A DNA stretch of 7,811 bases from the NCBI GenBank assembly GCA_030633225.1, contig DAOVTF010000083.1, forward strand, positions 1 to 7,811, read 5' to 3'. The position numbers and the translations under genes were made by a program. This document shows, piece after piece, positions 1 to 7,313 of the stretch. Position 1 is the stretch's first letter. Every line of letters starts with the position of its first letter. This stretch comes from Flavobacteriaceae bacterium (GTDB lineage Bacteria; Bacteroidota; Bacteroidia; Flavobacteriales; Flavobacteriaceae). The notes below the pieces were generated by a model. That model was not told the origin of the DNA. It saw only the letters and a program-made list of their open reading frames with translations, and made no database searches.

Positions 1-1121
1 AAGAAATAGATGATAAATTTACAAAAGCAGCAGTAAAAAATTCTATTTCAGAATCGACTAAAAATCGTGAAAACTTAAAAATTGTATTCACCTCTTTACA
101 CGGAACTTCTATTACTATTATGCCAGAAACTTTTATTCAGGCAGGATATACTGATGTTCATATTGTTGAAGAACAACGAGTGCCAAATGGTGATTTTCCA
201 ACGGTAGAATCTCCAAACCCTGAAGAACCGGCTGCCTTAAAAATGGCAACAGAATTGGCAGAGAAAATTGATGCCGATATTGTAATTGGCACTGATCCTG
301 ATGGCGATAGATTAGGAATTGCAGTTAGAGATCTTAATGATGATATGGTATTACTAAATGGTAATCAAACCTTTGCGATTTTAAGTAATTTTCTAATAAA
401 AAAATGGAAAGAAGAAGGTAGAATAAATGGAAATCAATTTATTGGTTCTACCATAGTTTCAACACCTTTGATTAATAAAATTGCTACAAGTTACGGCGTT
501 GAAACCAAAGTTGGATTAACGGGTTTCAAATGGATTGCCAAAATGATTCGTGAAGCAGAAGGCAAGCAAGAATTTATTGGTGGTGGTGAAGAGAGTTTTG
601 GTTTTATGGTAGGTGATTTTGTAAGAGATAAAGATGCTGTTTCTTCCACTTTACTAGCCTGCGAAATTGCTGCTCAAGCAAAAAATAAAGGAACATCGGT
701 TTACTTGGAATTGATCGAACTATATAAAAAACATGATTTTTATAAAGAGCATTTAATTTCAGTTGTTAAAAAAGGTATTGAAGGCGCAAAGGAGATTGCA
801 CAAATGATGACAGATATGCGCAACAAACCTCTAACTGAAATTGCAGGTGAAAAAGTAAAGTATCTATTTGACTACCAAAAATCTATTTGTAAAAATTTAT
901 TAACCAACGAAGAATCAAATATTAATCTTCCTAAATCAAATGTACTGATTTATGAAACAGAAAATGGAACAAAATTAGCTGCTCGACCAAGTGGAACTGA
1001 ACCTAAAATAAAATTTTACTTCAGTGTTAATTCTCCATTAAAAGATATAAATGATATTGAAAATGTTGATAATAAATTAGACAAAAAGATTAAAAACATT
1101 ATTGAAGAATTAAAATTATAG
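1..1121 (+). CDS. Phospho-sugar mutase (phosphoglucomutase type), 5'-truncated by window edge
   Basis: C-terminal 372 residues of an alpha-D-phosphohexomutase, a cytosolic enzyme that interconverts hexose 1- and 6-phosphates and feeds nucleotide-sugar synthesis. The frame is open from base 3 with no stop, so the ATG at 120 is internal; the segment before it reads VFTSLHGTS, the conserved link into domain 2. Visible motifs, numbered from the codon at base 3: metal-binding loop DPDGDR (98-103), TGFKWI (173-178), sugar-binding loop GEESFG (195-200) and the C-terminal phosphate-binding loop RPSGTE (328-333). The catalytic phosphoserine loop lies beyond the left edge. GEESFG and TGFKWI fit the PGM2/PgcA-like branch, which favours glucose phosphates, over the PMM/PGM branch; the substrate is inferred. 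No terminator is visible before the exporter gene 58 bases downstream, so co-transcription is possible. The family call is secure. Confidence 0.95.
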   Translation, partial: EIDDKFTKAAVKNSISESTKNRENLKIVFTSLHGTSITIMPETFIQAGYTDVHIVEEQRVPNGDFPTVESPNPEEPAALKMATELAEKIDADIVIGTDPDGDRLGIAVRDLNDDMVLLNGNQTFAILSNFLIKKWKEEGRINGNQFIGSTIVSTPLINKIATSYGVETKVGLTGFKWIAKMIREAEGKQEFIGGGEESFGFMVGDFVRDKDAVSSTLLACEIAAQAKNKGTSVYLELIELYKKHDFYKEHLISVVKKGIEGAKEIAQMMTDMRNKPLTEIAGEKVKYLFDYQKSICKNLLTNEESNINLPKSNVLIYETENGTKLAARPSGTEPKIKFYFSVNSPLKDINDIENVDNKLDKKIKNIIEELKL

Positions 1122-1179
1122 AATTTCTATTTTAAGAGGGAATCAAAGAATTTTATAAAAGAATCCATTTATATTATTT

Positions 1180-3009
1180 ATGAACTACTTTAAAAAAATA
1201 CTTCTTTTTGCTAAGCCATATACCAAATACGCTTGGCTAAATATTATTTTTAATATTCTCTATGCCATTTTTAACGTTTTATCAGTTTTAGCATTTATTC
1301 CAGTACTTGGTATATTATTTGGAAGCGAAGAAAAAGTAACCCAAAAACCGGTACTTACAGACACTAAAGGCATTTATGATTATGTGCAAAGTAGTTTGAG
1401 TTATTATGTAACCAGTATGATGGAATCTGGTGGTGTTGAAAAAGCTCTATTATTTATTTGTATCATTAGTTTTTTGCTTTTTTTTCTAAAGAATTTGTTT
1501 CGTTACCTAGCTCTTTTCGTATTGGCATTTTTAAGAAATGGAGTTGTAAAAGACTTACGTGATAGTTTATACCACAAAGTACTTGAATTACCAATTTCAT
1601 TTTTTTCTGAAAAGAAAAAAGGAGATACCATTGCTAGAATGACTAGCGATGTTCAAGAAGTTGAAACATCATTTCTAAATTCATTAGAAGCAATTGTAAG
1701 AGAACCTCTTACCATTATTTTTACGTTAATATCAATGTTTGCCATAAGTGCAAAATTAACTTTATTTGCTTTTATTTTATTACCAGTTTCTGGTATTATT
1801 ATTTCAAGTGTGAGTAAAAAATTAAAAGCTAAGTCATTATTAGCACAACAAGAAACAGGTAATTTTTTATCATTTATTGAAGAAACTTTAGGAGGTTTAA
1901 AGGTTATCAAAAGTTTTACTGCCGAAGATAAAATGGAAAGTAAATTCGAGGTTTCAACAAGTAGATTTGAAAGATTAATGAACAGTGTTCTGCATCGAAA
2001 AAATTTAGCCTCACCAATGAGTGAGTTTCTGGGATCAGCAACAATCATTTTGATACTTTGGTTTGGTGGAAGATTAGTTTTAAGTGGTGAAGACAATATG
2101 AAACCTCAAGAATTTCTAGGTTTTATAGGTTTGTTTTACTTGATATTAAATCCTATAAAAGCCATTTCTAAAGCCATTTTTAGTGTTCAAAAAGGTAATG
2201 CTTCTGCTGAGAGGATTATGGCAATACTAGAAACAGAAAATACCATTACTGACAAACCAAATGCTATTGATAAAGACACTTTTGAGAAAGATATTGAATT
2301 AAAGAATATCTCATTTAAATATAAAGACGACTATGTTTTAAAAGATTTCTCACTAACTGTACCTAAAGGAAAAACAGTCGCTTTAGTCGGGCAATCTGGA
2401 AGTGGAAAATCAACATTAGCAAACTTAATACCAAGATTTTACGATGTAAATAAAGGGAAAATACTAATTGATAACATCAATATAAAAGATATCAAAAAAG
2501 AGTCTTTACGAGATCTTATGGGCTTGGTTACGCAAGAATCTATTTTGTTTCATGATACTGTTAGAAACAATATAACTTTAGGTGTTGAAAATGCAACTGA
2601 TGATGATGTTATTGCAGCTGCAAAAATTGCCAATGCACATGAGTTTATAATAGAACTTCCGCATGGTTATGATTCCAATATTGGTGATAGTGGAGGAACA
2701 TTATCGGGCGGACAAAGACAAAGATTATCAATTGCTCGAGCTGTTCTGAAAAATCCTCCAATTATGATCTTAGATGAAGCCACATCTGCTTTAGATACCG
2801 AGTCAGAACAGTTGGTACAAAAAGCATTAGAAAAAATGATGGAAAATAGAACGTCGATTGTAATTGCACACAGACTTTCTACAATTCAAAAAGCTGATAT
2901 AATAGTTGTATTACAAAAAGGTGAAATTGTTGAGCAAGGGACTCATGAAGATCTTTTAACGAATAAAGAATTCTATCATAAATTTGTAAATATGCAATCA
3001 TTAAGTTAA
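1180..3009 (+). CDS. MsbA-like ABC exporter, fused permease and ATPase
   Basis: A complete 609-residue half-transporter that would work as an inner-membrane homodimer and use ATP to export a hydrophobic substrate such as lipid A core, phospholipid or a drug. Six hydrophobic segments lie near residues 20-47, 87-117, 174-191, 193-212, 285-302 and 311-333. The ATPase domain has A-loop Tyr381, Walker A GQSGSGKST (404-412), Q-loop Gln452, signature LSGGQ (508-512), Walker B ending in catalytic Glu533, D-loop SALD (536-539) and H-loop His564, so it should be active. The start gives a normal N-terminus for the family; no Shine-Dalgarno is visible, as is usual in Bacteroidota. The loop between the first two membrane segments (about 48-86) is long for this fold. 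The phosphohexomutase neighbour is compatible with an envelope lipid or glycolipid substrate but does not prove it. The family is certain; the substrate is not. Confidence 0.95.
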   Translation: MNYFKKILLFAKPYTKYAWLNIIFNILYAIFNVLSVLAFIPVLGILFGSEEKVTQKPVLTDTKGIYDYVQSSLSYYVTSMMESGGVEKALLFICIISFLLFFLKNLFRYLALFVLAFLRNGVVKDLRDSLYHKVLELPISFFSEKKKGDTIARMTSDVQEVETSFLNSLEAIVREPLTIIFTLISMFAISAKLTLFAFILLPVSGIIISSVSKKLKAKSLLAQQETGNFLSFIEETLGGLKVIKSFTAEDKMESKFEVSTSRFERLMNSVLHRKNLASPMSEFLGSATIILILWFGGRLVLSGEDNMKPQEFLGFIGLFYLILNPIKAISKAIFSVQKGNASAERIMAILETENTITDKPNAIDKDTFEKDIELKNISFKYKDDYVLKDFSLTVPKGKTVALVGQSGSGKSTLANLIPRFYDVNKGKILIDNINIKDIKKESLRDLMGLVTQESILFHDTVRNNITLGVENATDDDVIAAAKIANAHEFIIELPHGYDSNIGDSGGTLSGGQRQRLSIARAVLKNPPIMILDEATSALDTESEQLVQKALEKMMENRTSIVIAHRLSTIQKADIIVVLQKGEIVEQGTHEDLLTNKEFYHKFVNMQSLS

Positions 3010-3010
3010 A

Positions 3011-3060
3011 CCTCCCCTCTTGAGCCTGCCTGCGGTAGGCAGGAGGGGATTAAGGGGTGT
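3011..3060. repeat. GC-rich composite palindrome between genes
   Basis: A GC-rich island in AT-rich surroundings, starting two bases after the exporter stop. The inner hairpin has perfect 7-bp arms CCTGCCT (3025-3031) and AGGCAGG (3037-3043) around GCGGT. An outer arm CCCCT (3014-3018) can pair with AGGGG at 3044-3048 or with a second AGGGG copy at 3053-3057. Removing the inner 19 bases (3025-3043) would leave CCCCTC-TTGA-GAGGGG, a perfect 6-bp stem with a four-base loop. It could act as a terminator or mRNA-end stabiliser for the exporter, but no strong T-tract follows, only a GT-rich stretch. I recall similar elements as dispersed intergenic repeats in flavobacteria; copy number cannot be judged from this window. 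Confidence 0.7.
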
Positions 3061-3096
3061 GTGTTTTGTATCACTTCTAAATCCAATATTTGAAAT

Positions 3097-3726
3097 ATGA
3101 ATACATTACAAAGCTTAGAATGGCGGTATGCCTGTAAAAAATTTGATTCTGATAAAAAACTATCTGAATCACAAATTGACACTTTAAAAAATGCTTTTAA
3201 TTTAACTCCAACTTCATTTGGATTACAACCAATAAAAATGATTGTAATAAATGATCAGGAATTAAAAGATAAAATTTTTCATCATTCATACTATCAGGAC
3301 CAAGTGAAAACATGTTCGCACCTGTTAGTATTATGCATCGACACTGTTATAAATGAGAAATCCATTGATAATTATTTCGATTACGAAAAAAAAGTAAGAG
3401 GTACTACTGAAGATATTGTAGGAACATTTCGAAAACAACTAAAAGATATGTATGGTGGTATGACTGCTGAAAGTATTGAAAGATCTTCAGTTTACCAAAC
3501 TTACATCGTTCTAGGCAACTTAATGACTGTTTGTGCTATAGAAGGAATTGATTCTTGTCCAATGGAAGGGTTTATTCCTAAAAAAATTGATGAAATATTA
3601 AATTTAAAAGAAAAGAATTTAAAATCAGTATTAATGCTACCTATTGGTATAAGAGCCGAAGATGATATCATGAGTGGAATGAAAAAGGTTAGAAAACCTT
3701 TAAAAGATATGGTAATTGAATTTTAG
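3097..3726 (+). CDS. NAD(P)H-dependent nitroreductase, NfsB-like
   Basis: A 209-residue, probably cytosolic, flavoprotein of the nitroreductase superfamily, normally an FMN-binding homodimer that transfers two electrons from NAD(P)H to nitroaromatics, quinones or similar acceptors. Residues aligning with E. coli NfsB FMN contacts are present: Arg10 and Lys14 in RYACKK, the PTSFGLQP segment (38-45), Glu157-Gly158 in PMEGF, and the C-terminal Lys197/Arg199 pair in KVRK. Length is close to NfsB (217 residues). There is no signal peptide or membrane segment. The start codon lies five codons before the conserved LEWRYACKKF segment, matching the family's N-terminus. The gene stands alone between the composite palindrome upstream and the 151-base pepD promoter region downstream. 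The physiological substrate cannot be read from the sequence; 'oxygen-insensitive' is a family-level inference. Confidence 0.93.
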   Translation: MNTLQSLEWRYACKKFDSDKKLSESQIDTLKNAFNLTPTSFGLQPIKMIVINDQELKDKIFHHSYYQDQVKTCSHLLVLCIDTVINEKSIDNYFDYEKKVRGTTEDIVGTFRKQLKDMYGGMTAESIERSSVYQTYIVLGNLMTVCAIEGIDSCPMEGFIPKKIDEILNLKEKNLKSVLMLPIGIRAEDDIMSGMKKVRKPLKDMVIEF

Positions 3727-3757
3727 CCAGATGAAACTATATTTTGCTGTGCTCCCC

Positions 3758-3785
3758 TTATAGTAAAGTCGAAATTTATAGTAAA
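3758..3785 (+). repeat. Two direct copies of a 10-bp sequence upstream of pepD
   Basis: TTATAGTAAA occurs at 3758-3767 and again at 3776-3785, an 18-base period, in the gap between the nitroreductase and pepD genes. They could be half-sites for a regulator or the remnant of a small duplication. The sequence is AT-rich, so chance is a serious alternative. Confidence 0.4.
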
Positions 3786-3795
3786 ATAATAAATT

Positions 3796-3814
3796 AAGTA
3801 TCCGTCGTATACTT
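3796..3814. promoter_or_regulatory. Dyad ahead of the pepD promoter, possible operator
   Basis: Inverted repeat AAGTAT (3796-3801) and ATACTT (3809-3814) around the GC-richer spacer CCGTCGT. Its right arm ends 21 bases before the putative -7 element at 3836, so it would span or flank the -33 region, a normal place for a regulator site. The arms are only six bases long, so the operator role is a weak inference. Confidence 0.3.
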
Positions 3815-3835
3815 TTTACTTGCACTAGTTTTTAG

Positions 3836-3843
3836 TAACTTTG
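3836..3843 (+). promoter_or_regulatory. Bacteroidota-type -7 promoter element for pepD
   Basis: TAACTTTG matches the TAnnTTTG -7 consensus used by the Bacteroidota primary sigma factor and lies 34 bases before the pepD ATG. Transcription would start near 3850 and give a short, A-rich leader without a Shine-Dalgarno, typical of the phylum. The -33 element is not clear: the nearest TTG (3820-3822) is only 13 bases upstream, shorter than the usual spacing, so promoter strength is uncertain. Confidence 0.55.
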
Positions 3844-3877
3844 AATTAAACTAACATTTTAAATAAAATAAAACAAC

Positions 3878-5335
3878 ATGAATCAAGATATAAGAAACCT
3901 AGAACCCAAAGCATTATGGAATAATTTTTCCGATCTTAATGCTGTTCCTCGTGGATCAAAAAAAGAAGAAAGAGTAATAGCCTTTATGGTTGAATTTGGT
4001 AAAAAATTAGGGTTAGAAACAATTGTTGATCCAATTCAAAATGTTATCATTAAAAAACCTGCAACAGCGGGTATGGAAAATCGTAAAACCATCGTTTTAC
4101 AATCTCATTTAGATATGGTACATCAAAAAAATTCTGATACTACTTTCGATTTTGATAAAGAGGGAATTAAAATGATAATTGATGGCGATTGGGTAAAAGC
4201 TGATGGTACAACCTTAGGAGCTGATAATGGATTAGGTGTCGCTGCAATTATGAGCATTTTAGAATCTAATGATATTCCGCATCCGGCAATTGAAGCCTTA
4301 TTCACTATTGATGAAGAGACCGGAATGACTGGCGCTATGGGTTTACAAGGAGGTTATTTAGATGGTGAAATTTTATTGAATTTAGATACGGAAGAAGATG
4401 ATGAGATTGATATTGGATGTGCAGGAGGAATTGATGTAACTGCAACAAAAAACTACGAGGAAGTAAATACCAATGGTAATTGTAAAGCTTTTCAAATTTC
4501 TGTTAAAGGATTAAAAGGTGGGCATTCAGGCATGGATATTCATAGAGGATTTGGTAATGCCAATAAAATTATGAATCGTGTATTAATGGCTGTGAAAGAT
4601 TTGATTCAAATTACTGAAATAAAAGGAGGAAGTTTACGCAATGCAATTCCTAGAGAAAGTTTTGCTACTGTAATAGCATCAACAGAGAATGCTGGTAAAT
4701 TAATTGCAAAATCACAAGAAATCTCTAATACTATTAAAAAAGAATTCTCTGAAATTGAAAGTAATTTAGAATTTAGTGTGGAGCCTATTGATTGCCCAAA
4801 TAAGGTAATGAATAAAGAAGTTCAATCTCAATTATTTACAGCCATTAAAAATGCACATAATGGAGTTTATAAAATGAGTGAAGAAATGGAAGATTTGGTA
4901 GAAGCTTCTAATAATGTAGCCAAGGTAACTGTTAATAACGGAACAATTCAAATAGATTGTTTAACCAGATCTTCGGTTGATGAAACCAAAATGGAAGTGG
5001 CTAATTTATTAAAATCTGCTTTTGAAAAAGAAGGTTTTAAAGTAGATTTTTCTGGATCTTATCCAGGTTGGCAACCAAATGCTAATTCACCAATTTTAGG
5101 TGTAATGGAAAATTTATACGAAAGTATTTTTGATAAAAAAGCAGATGTTGTTGCTTGTCATGCAGGACTCGAATGTGGCATATTAGGAACTAATTATCCT
5201 GATATGGATATGATCTCATTTGGCCCAACGATTAAAGGAGCGCACTCACCAGATGAAAGAGCAAACATCAAATCTGCTCAAAAATTCTGGAAATATTTAT
5301 TAGAAATATTAAAAAATATTCCTACTAAAGCATAA
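3878..5335 (+). CDS. pepD: Aminoacyl-histidine dipeptidase (Xaa-His dipeptidase), M20C
   Basis: A complete 485-residue, probably cytosolic, metallopeptidase of family M20C (PepD) that splits dipeptides such as carnosine-like Xaa-His and recycles amino acids. The di-zinc site is intact: His77 in SHLDM, bridging Asp116 in GADNG, Glu147 in DEETG, Asp170 in LNLDTEE and His456 in GAHSPDE. These correspond, with small constant offsets, to the ligands reported for E. coli and Vibrio PepD (H80, D119, E150, D173, H461). Catalytic Asp79 and general base Glu146 are also present. The lid/dimerisation domain sits in the middle, roughly 190-390, and contains GGHSGMDIHRG (214-224). Length matches the usual 485-490 residues. 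It has its own promoter upstream and a strong hairpin just after its stop, so it is probably transcribed alone. There is no export signal. Confident in family and name; exact dipeptide range unknown. Confidence 0.96.
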   Translation: MNQDIRNLEPKALWNNFSDLNAVPRGSKKEERVIAFMVEFGKKLGLETIVDPIQNVIIKKPATAGMENRKTIVLQSHLDMVHQKNSDTTFDFDKEGIKMIIDGDWVKADGTTLGADNGLGVAAIMSILESNDIPHPAIEALFTIDEETGMTGAMGLQGGYLDGEILLNLDTEEDDEIDIGCAGGIDVTATKNYEEVNTNGNCKAFQISVKGLKGGHSGMDIHRGFGNANKIMNRVLMAVKDLIQITEIKGGSLRNAIPRESFATVIASTENAGKLIAKSQEISNTIKKEFSEIESNLEFSVEPIDCPNKVMNKEVQSQLFTAIKNAHNGVYKMSEEMEDLVEASNNVAKVTVNNGTIQIDCLTRSSVDETKMEVANLLKSAFEKEGFKVDFSGSYPGWQPNANSPILGVMENLYESIFDKKADVVACHAGLECGILGTNYPDMDMISFGPTIKGAHSPDERANIKSAQKFWKYLLEILKNIPTKA

Positions 5336-5344
5336 CATAAAATC

Positions 5345-5375
5345 AACCTACAAGGTCTTAAAGACCTTGTAGGTT
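5345..5375 (+). terminator. Perfect 15-bp hairpin, probable pepD terminator
   Basis: Arm 5345-5359 (AACCTACAAGGTCTT) is exactly complementary to 5361-5375 around one central base; realistically this gives a 13-bp stem with a five-base loop. The right arm runs into TTTT (5374-5377), a short U-tract on the + strand. It starts ten bases after the pepD stop, which suits intrinsic termination, yet ends ten bases before the next start codon, so it may also influence translation of the hydrolase gene. ACCTTGTAGGT-type palindromes are, from memory, frequent between flavobacterial genes, so it may also belong to a repeat family. Confidence 0.75.
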
Positions 5376-5385
5376 TTATAAAACA

Positions 5386-6459
5386 ATGTTCAAAAACATT
5401 TTCTTTAATATTTTTCTGCTTTTTCTTTATAGTTCTTCTATTGTTACTTCTCAAAATAATATAAATCAAACTCAGCTTGATTCTTTGTTTTCAAAATTTT
5501 CAATCAATAAACCTGGAATGAGCTATATGGTTATTAAAAATGGAAAGATCATAGAGAATAATAATTATGGATTGGTAAATTTGAATAAGAAACAAAAATC
5601 TAATAATAATACAAACTACCGCCTGGCTTCTGTTACAAAACAATTTACTGCTTTAGCAATTTTAATGCTGATAGAAGAAAAAAAACTCACCTTTTCTACC
5701 ACTTTAACAGATGTTTATGATGACTTTCCAGAATACGGAAAAGATATTACAATACAACATTTACTCAGCCATACATCGGGTCTTTTAGATTATGAAAATT
5801 TAATGAATGATAATCGAATTGATCCAATTTTAGATGATGAAGTTTTACTATTAATGAAACAGCAAGATTCTACTAAATTTCATCCTGGAAGCAATTATGA
5901 TTACAGCAATTCGGCTTATGCAATATTATCTCAGGTCGTTGAAAAAAAATCAAAAAAAACTTATAAGGAATATATTGAGACTGAAGTTTTTAAACCTTTA
6001 AAAATGGATAATTCTGTAGTGTACACAAAAGATTCTAAAATAAAAAACAGGGCTTTTGGATATTCTATGTCAAAAGATTCAATTGCTTTTAGTGACCAAA
6101 GCATGACAAGTTCTGTTCAAGGAGATGGTGGTATTTACACTTCAATTAATGATTATTTTAAATGGGATCAGGCACTTGAAAATAATACATTAATATCTTC
6201 CAAATTAAAATCTAAAGCCTATAAAATTCAATCAAAAAACCCAAAATCTGAATGGGATTATGGCTATGGGTGGCGTATCAAATTTGATGGAGAAACTAAA
6301 ATTATTAGCCATTCTGGTCATACTAAAGGTTTTACGAATTATGTGATTAAAATACCAAGTCAAAAATTAAGTATAGTGCTTTTTTCAAACCGGAATAATG
6401 ATGATACTGTAATTGAAATTGGTGATCTTTTAATAATGAAATACAAACAGAAAAATTAA
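5386..6459 (+). CDS. Exported serine hydrolase, beta-lactamase/PBP4* family
   Basis: A complete 357-residue protein of the serine beta-lactamase/D-alanyl-D-alanine carboxypeptidase-like family (PF00144 type). Residues 1-23 form a signal peptide: a Lys near the N-terminus, a hydrophobic core rich in Phe, Leu and Ile, and TSQ before the probable cleavage site. No lipobox cysteine is seen, so it should be soluble in the periplasm or released. Catalytic motifs are complete: nucleophile Ser82 in SVTK (82-85), Tyr173 in YSN (173-175) and HSG (309-311) in place of KTG. Conserved LLSHTSGL (126-133) and GDGGIYTS (246-253) support the fold. Members hydrolyse peptidoglycan peptides, D-amino-acid peptides or esters; few are true beta-lactamases, so resistance should not be assumed. 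The start is favoured because it gives the full signal peptide, though a hairpin ends only ten bases before it. The barrel gene follows after 11 bases, suggesting an operon. Confidence 0.92.
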   Translation: MFKNIFFNIFLLFLYSSSIVTSQNNINQTQLDSLFSKFSINKPGMSYMVIKNGKIIENNNYGLVNLNKKQKSNNNTNYRLASVTKQFTALAILMLIEEKKLTFSTTLTDVYDDFPEYGKDITIQHLLSHTSGLLDYENLMNDNRIDPILDDEVLLLMKQQDSTKFHPGSNYDYSNSAYAILSQVVEKKSKKTYKEYIETEVFKPLKMDNSVVYTKDSKIKNRAFGYSMSKDSIAFSDQSMTSSVQGDGGIYTSINDYFKWDQALENNTLISSKLKSKAYKIQSKNPKSEWDYGYGWRIKFDGETKIISHSGHTKGFTNYVIKIPSQKLSIVLFSNRNNDDTVIEIGDLLIMKYKQKN

Positions 6460-6470
6460 TAACTTAAATT

Positions 6471-7313
6471 ATGAAAACTAGTATCGTTAAATATCTTTTA
6501 ATAATTACATTCATTTTTAATTTATCCACAATCTTTTCTCAAGAAAAAGATGAAGATAAGGAAACAGGAACAGCCGAAACTGAATTTATTGACAAAGAAA
6601 AGAGAAAAGACTGGACATTTAAACTCGCGCCGTATGCATGGTTAGCCGGAACAGCTACTGATGTTGGTAGTGATAAAATAAGACAGTCTTTTAATGATCT
6701 TACATCTTTGACAAATTTTGGATTTCAAATGTTTGCGCAAGCTAAATATAAAAAATGGAGCTTGAGTACCAATCTTACTTATGCAAAACTAGGAGATGAA
6801 GTTGTAGAAGGTCCTTTGCTAATTGATTTTGCTATAGATCAAATTATTTTAGATACGAAATTAGGCTACACTCTTATTGATAAAATTGATTTTGGTGATA
6901 ATATTATTCGTGGCTGGACTATGGAAGCTACCATTGGAGCCATTTACTGGTTTAATGATGTTAATGTAGATGTTGATTTAGATTCAAATATAGATCTTCC
7001 AAATTTCCCAATTAATATTAATGAAAAACTTGAATATGTTGACTTGGTTGTAGGAACCAATTTTAGAATTATTTTAAGCAAATCTGTACTGTTAGGACTT
7101 TCTGCAAATATTGGTGGATTTGGTATTGGTAATTCTTCAACTTTGTATTGGGACCTTTCTTTTGTAAACACTTTTAAAGTTTCTGATTTACTAACTGTAA
7201 CTGCTGGTTACAAAACCTTTACGGATAAAACTGAAAGTGGTGAAGGCGAAGATAAAATTAAGACCAATATTAAAACTTTTGGACCACTAATAGGTGTTTC
7301 ATTTAATTTATAA
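6471..7313 (+). CDS. Uncharacterised outer-membrane beta-barrel-like protein
   Basis: A 280-residue exported protein I do not recognise as a named family. Residues 1-24 are a signal peptide ending in IFSQ. Residues 25-47 are a highly charged Glu/Lys/Asp/Thr linker. From residue 48 on, short alternating polar/hydrophobic strands with aromatic girdle residues recur, for example WTFKLAPYAWLAG (48-60), KWSLSTNLTYAKLG (95-108), RGWTMEATIGAIYWF (147-161) and LTVTAGYKTF (241-250), as in an 8- to 12-stranded outer-membrane barrel. The final strand is GPLIGVSFNL, with Phe278 near but not at the C-terminus. The PYAWLAG-type opening strand recalls many 'hypothetical' barrel proteins of Gram-negative bacteria. 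The 11-base gap after the serine hydrolase gene suggests co-transcription and a shared envelope role; porin, adhesin and structural roles all remain open. The barrel fold is inferred from the sequence pattern only. Confidence 0.8.
   Translation: MKTSIVKYLLIITFIFNLSTIFSQEKDEDKETGTAETEFIDKEKRKDWTFKLAPYAWLAGTATDVGSDKIRQSFNDLTSLTNFGFQMFAQAKYKKWSLSTNLTYAKLGDEVVEGPLLIDFAIDQIILDTKLGYTLIDKIDFGDNIIRGWTMEATIGAIYWFNDVNVDVDLDSNIDLPNFPININEKLEYVDLVVGTNFRIILSKSVLLGLSANIGGFGIGNSSTLYWDLSFVNTFKVSDLLTVTAGYKTFTDKTESGEGEDKIKTNIKTFGPLIGVSFNL

Noticed and set aside
1151..1160. Palindrome TTTTATAAAA before the exporter, also present at 5374-5383
   Set aside because: A simple AT palindrome of this length is expected by chance in such AT-rich DNA, and the two contexts share nothing else.
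1653..2096. Open minus-strand frame of 147 codons inside the exporter gene
   Set aside because: It lies wholly opposite a gene with complete transporter motifs, shows no recognisable domain, and has composition expected from reading AT-rich coding DNA backwards.
3065..3092. Possible promoter for the nitroreductase: TTTG at 3065-3068 and AATATTTG at 3085-3092
   Set aside because: The -7 box misses the first consensus T, the spacing is short, and it would put the transcript start on the ATG itself, so support is too thin for a feature.
4123..4305. Minus-strand frame of 60 codons inside pepD
   Set aside because: It is opposite the zinc-site region of a well-supported enzyme and has no independent coding evidence. 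The same reasoning applies to the antisense frame at 6944-7171 inside the barrel gene.
5278..5469. Short minus-strand frame spanning the end of pepD, the hairpin and the hydrolase start
   Set aside because: It is antisense to two supported genes and crosses a perfect hairpin; the predicted peptide has no family features.
5386..6459. Antibiotic-resistance beta-lactamase
   Set aside because: The PF00144-type motifs cover many carboxypeptidases, esterases and D-peptidases; with HSG as the third motif, resistance activity cannot be claimed from sequence alone.
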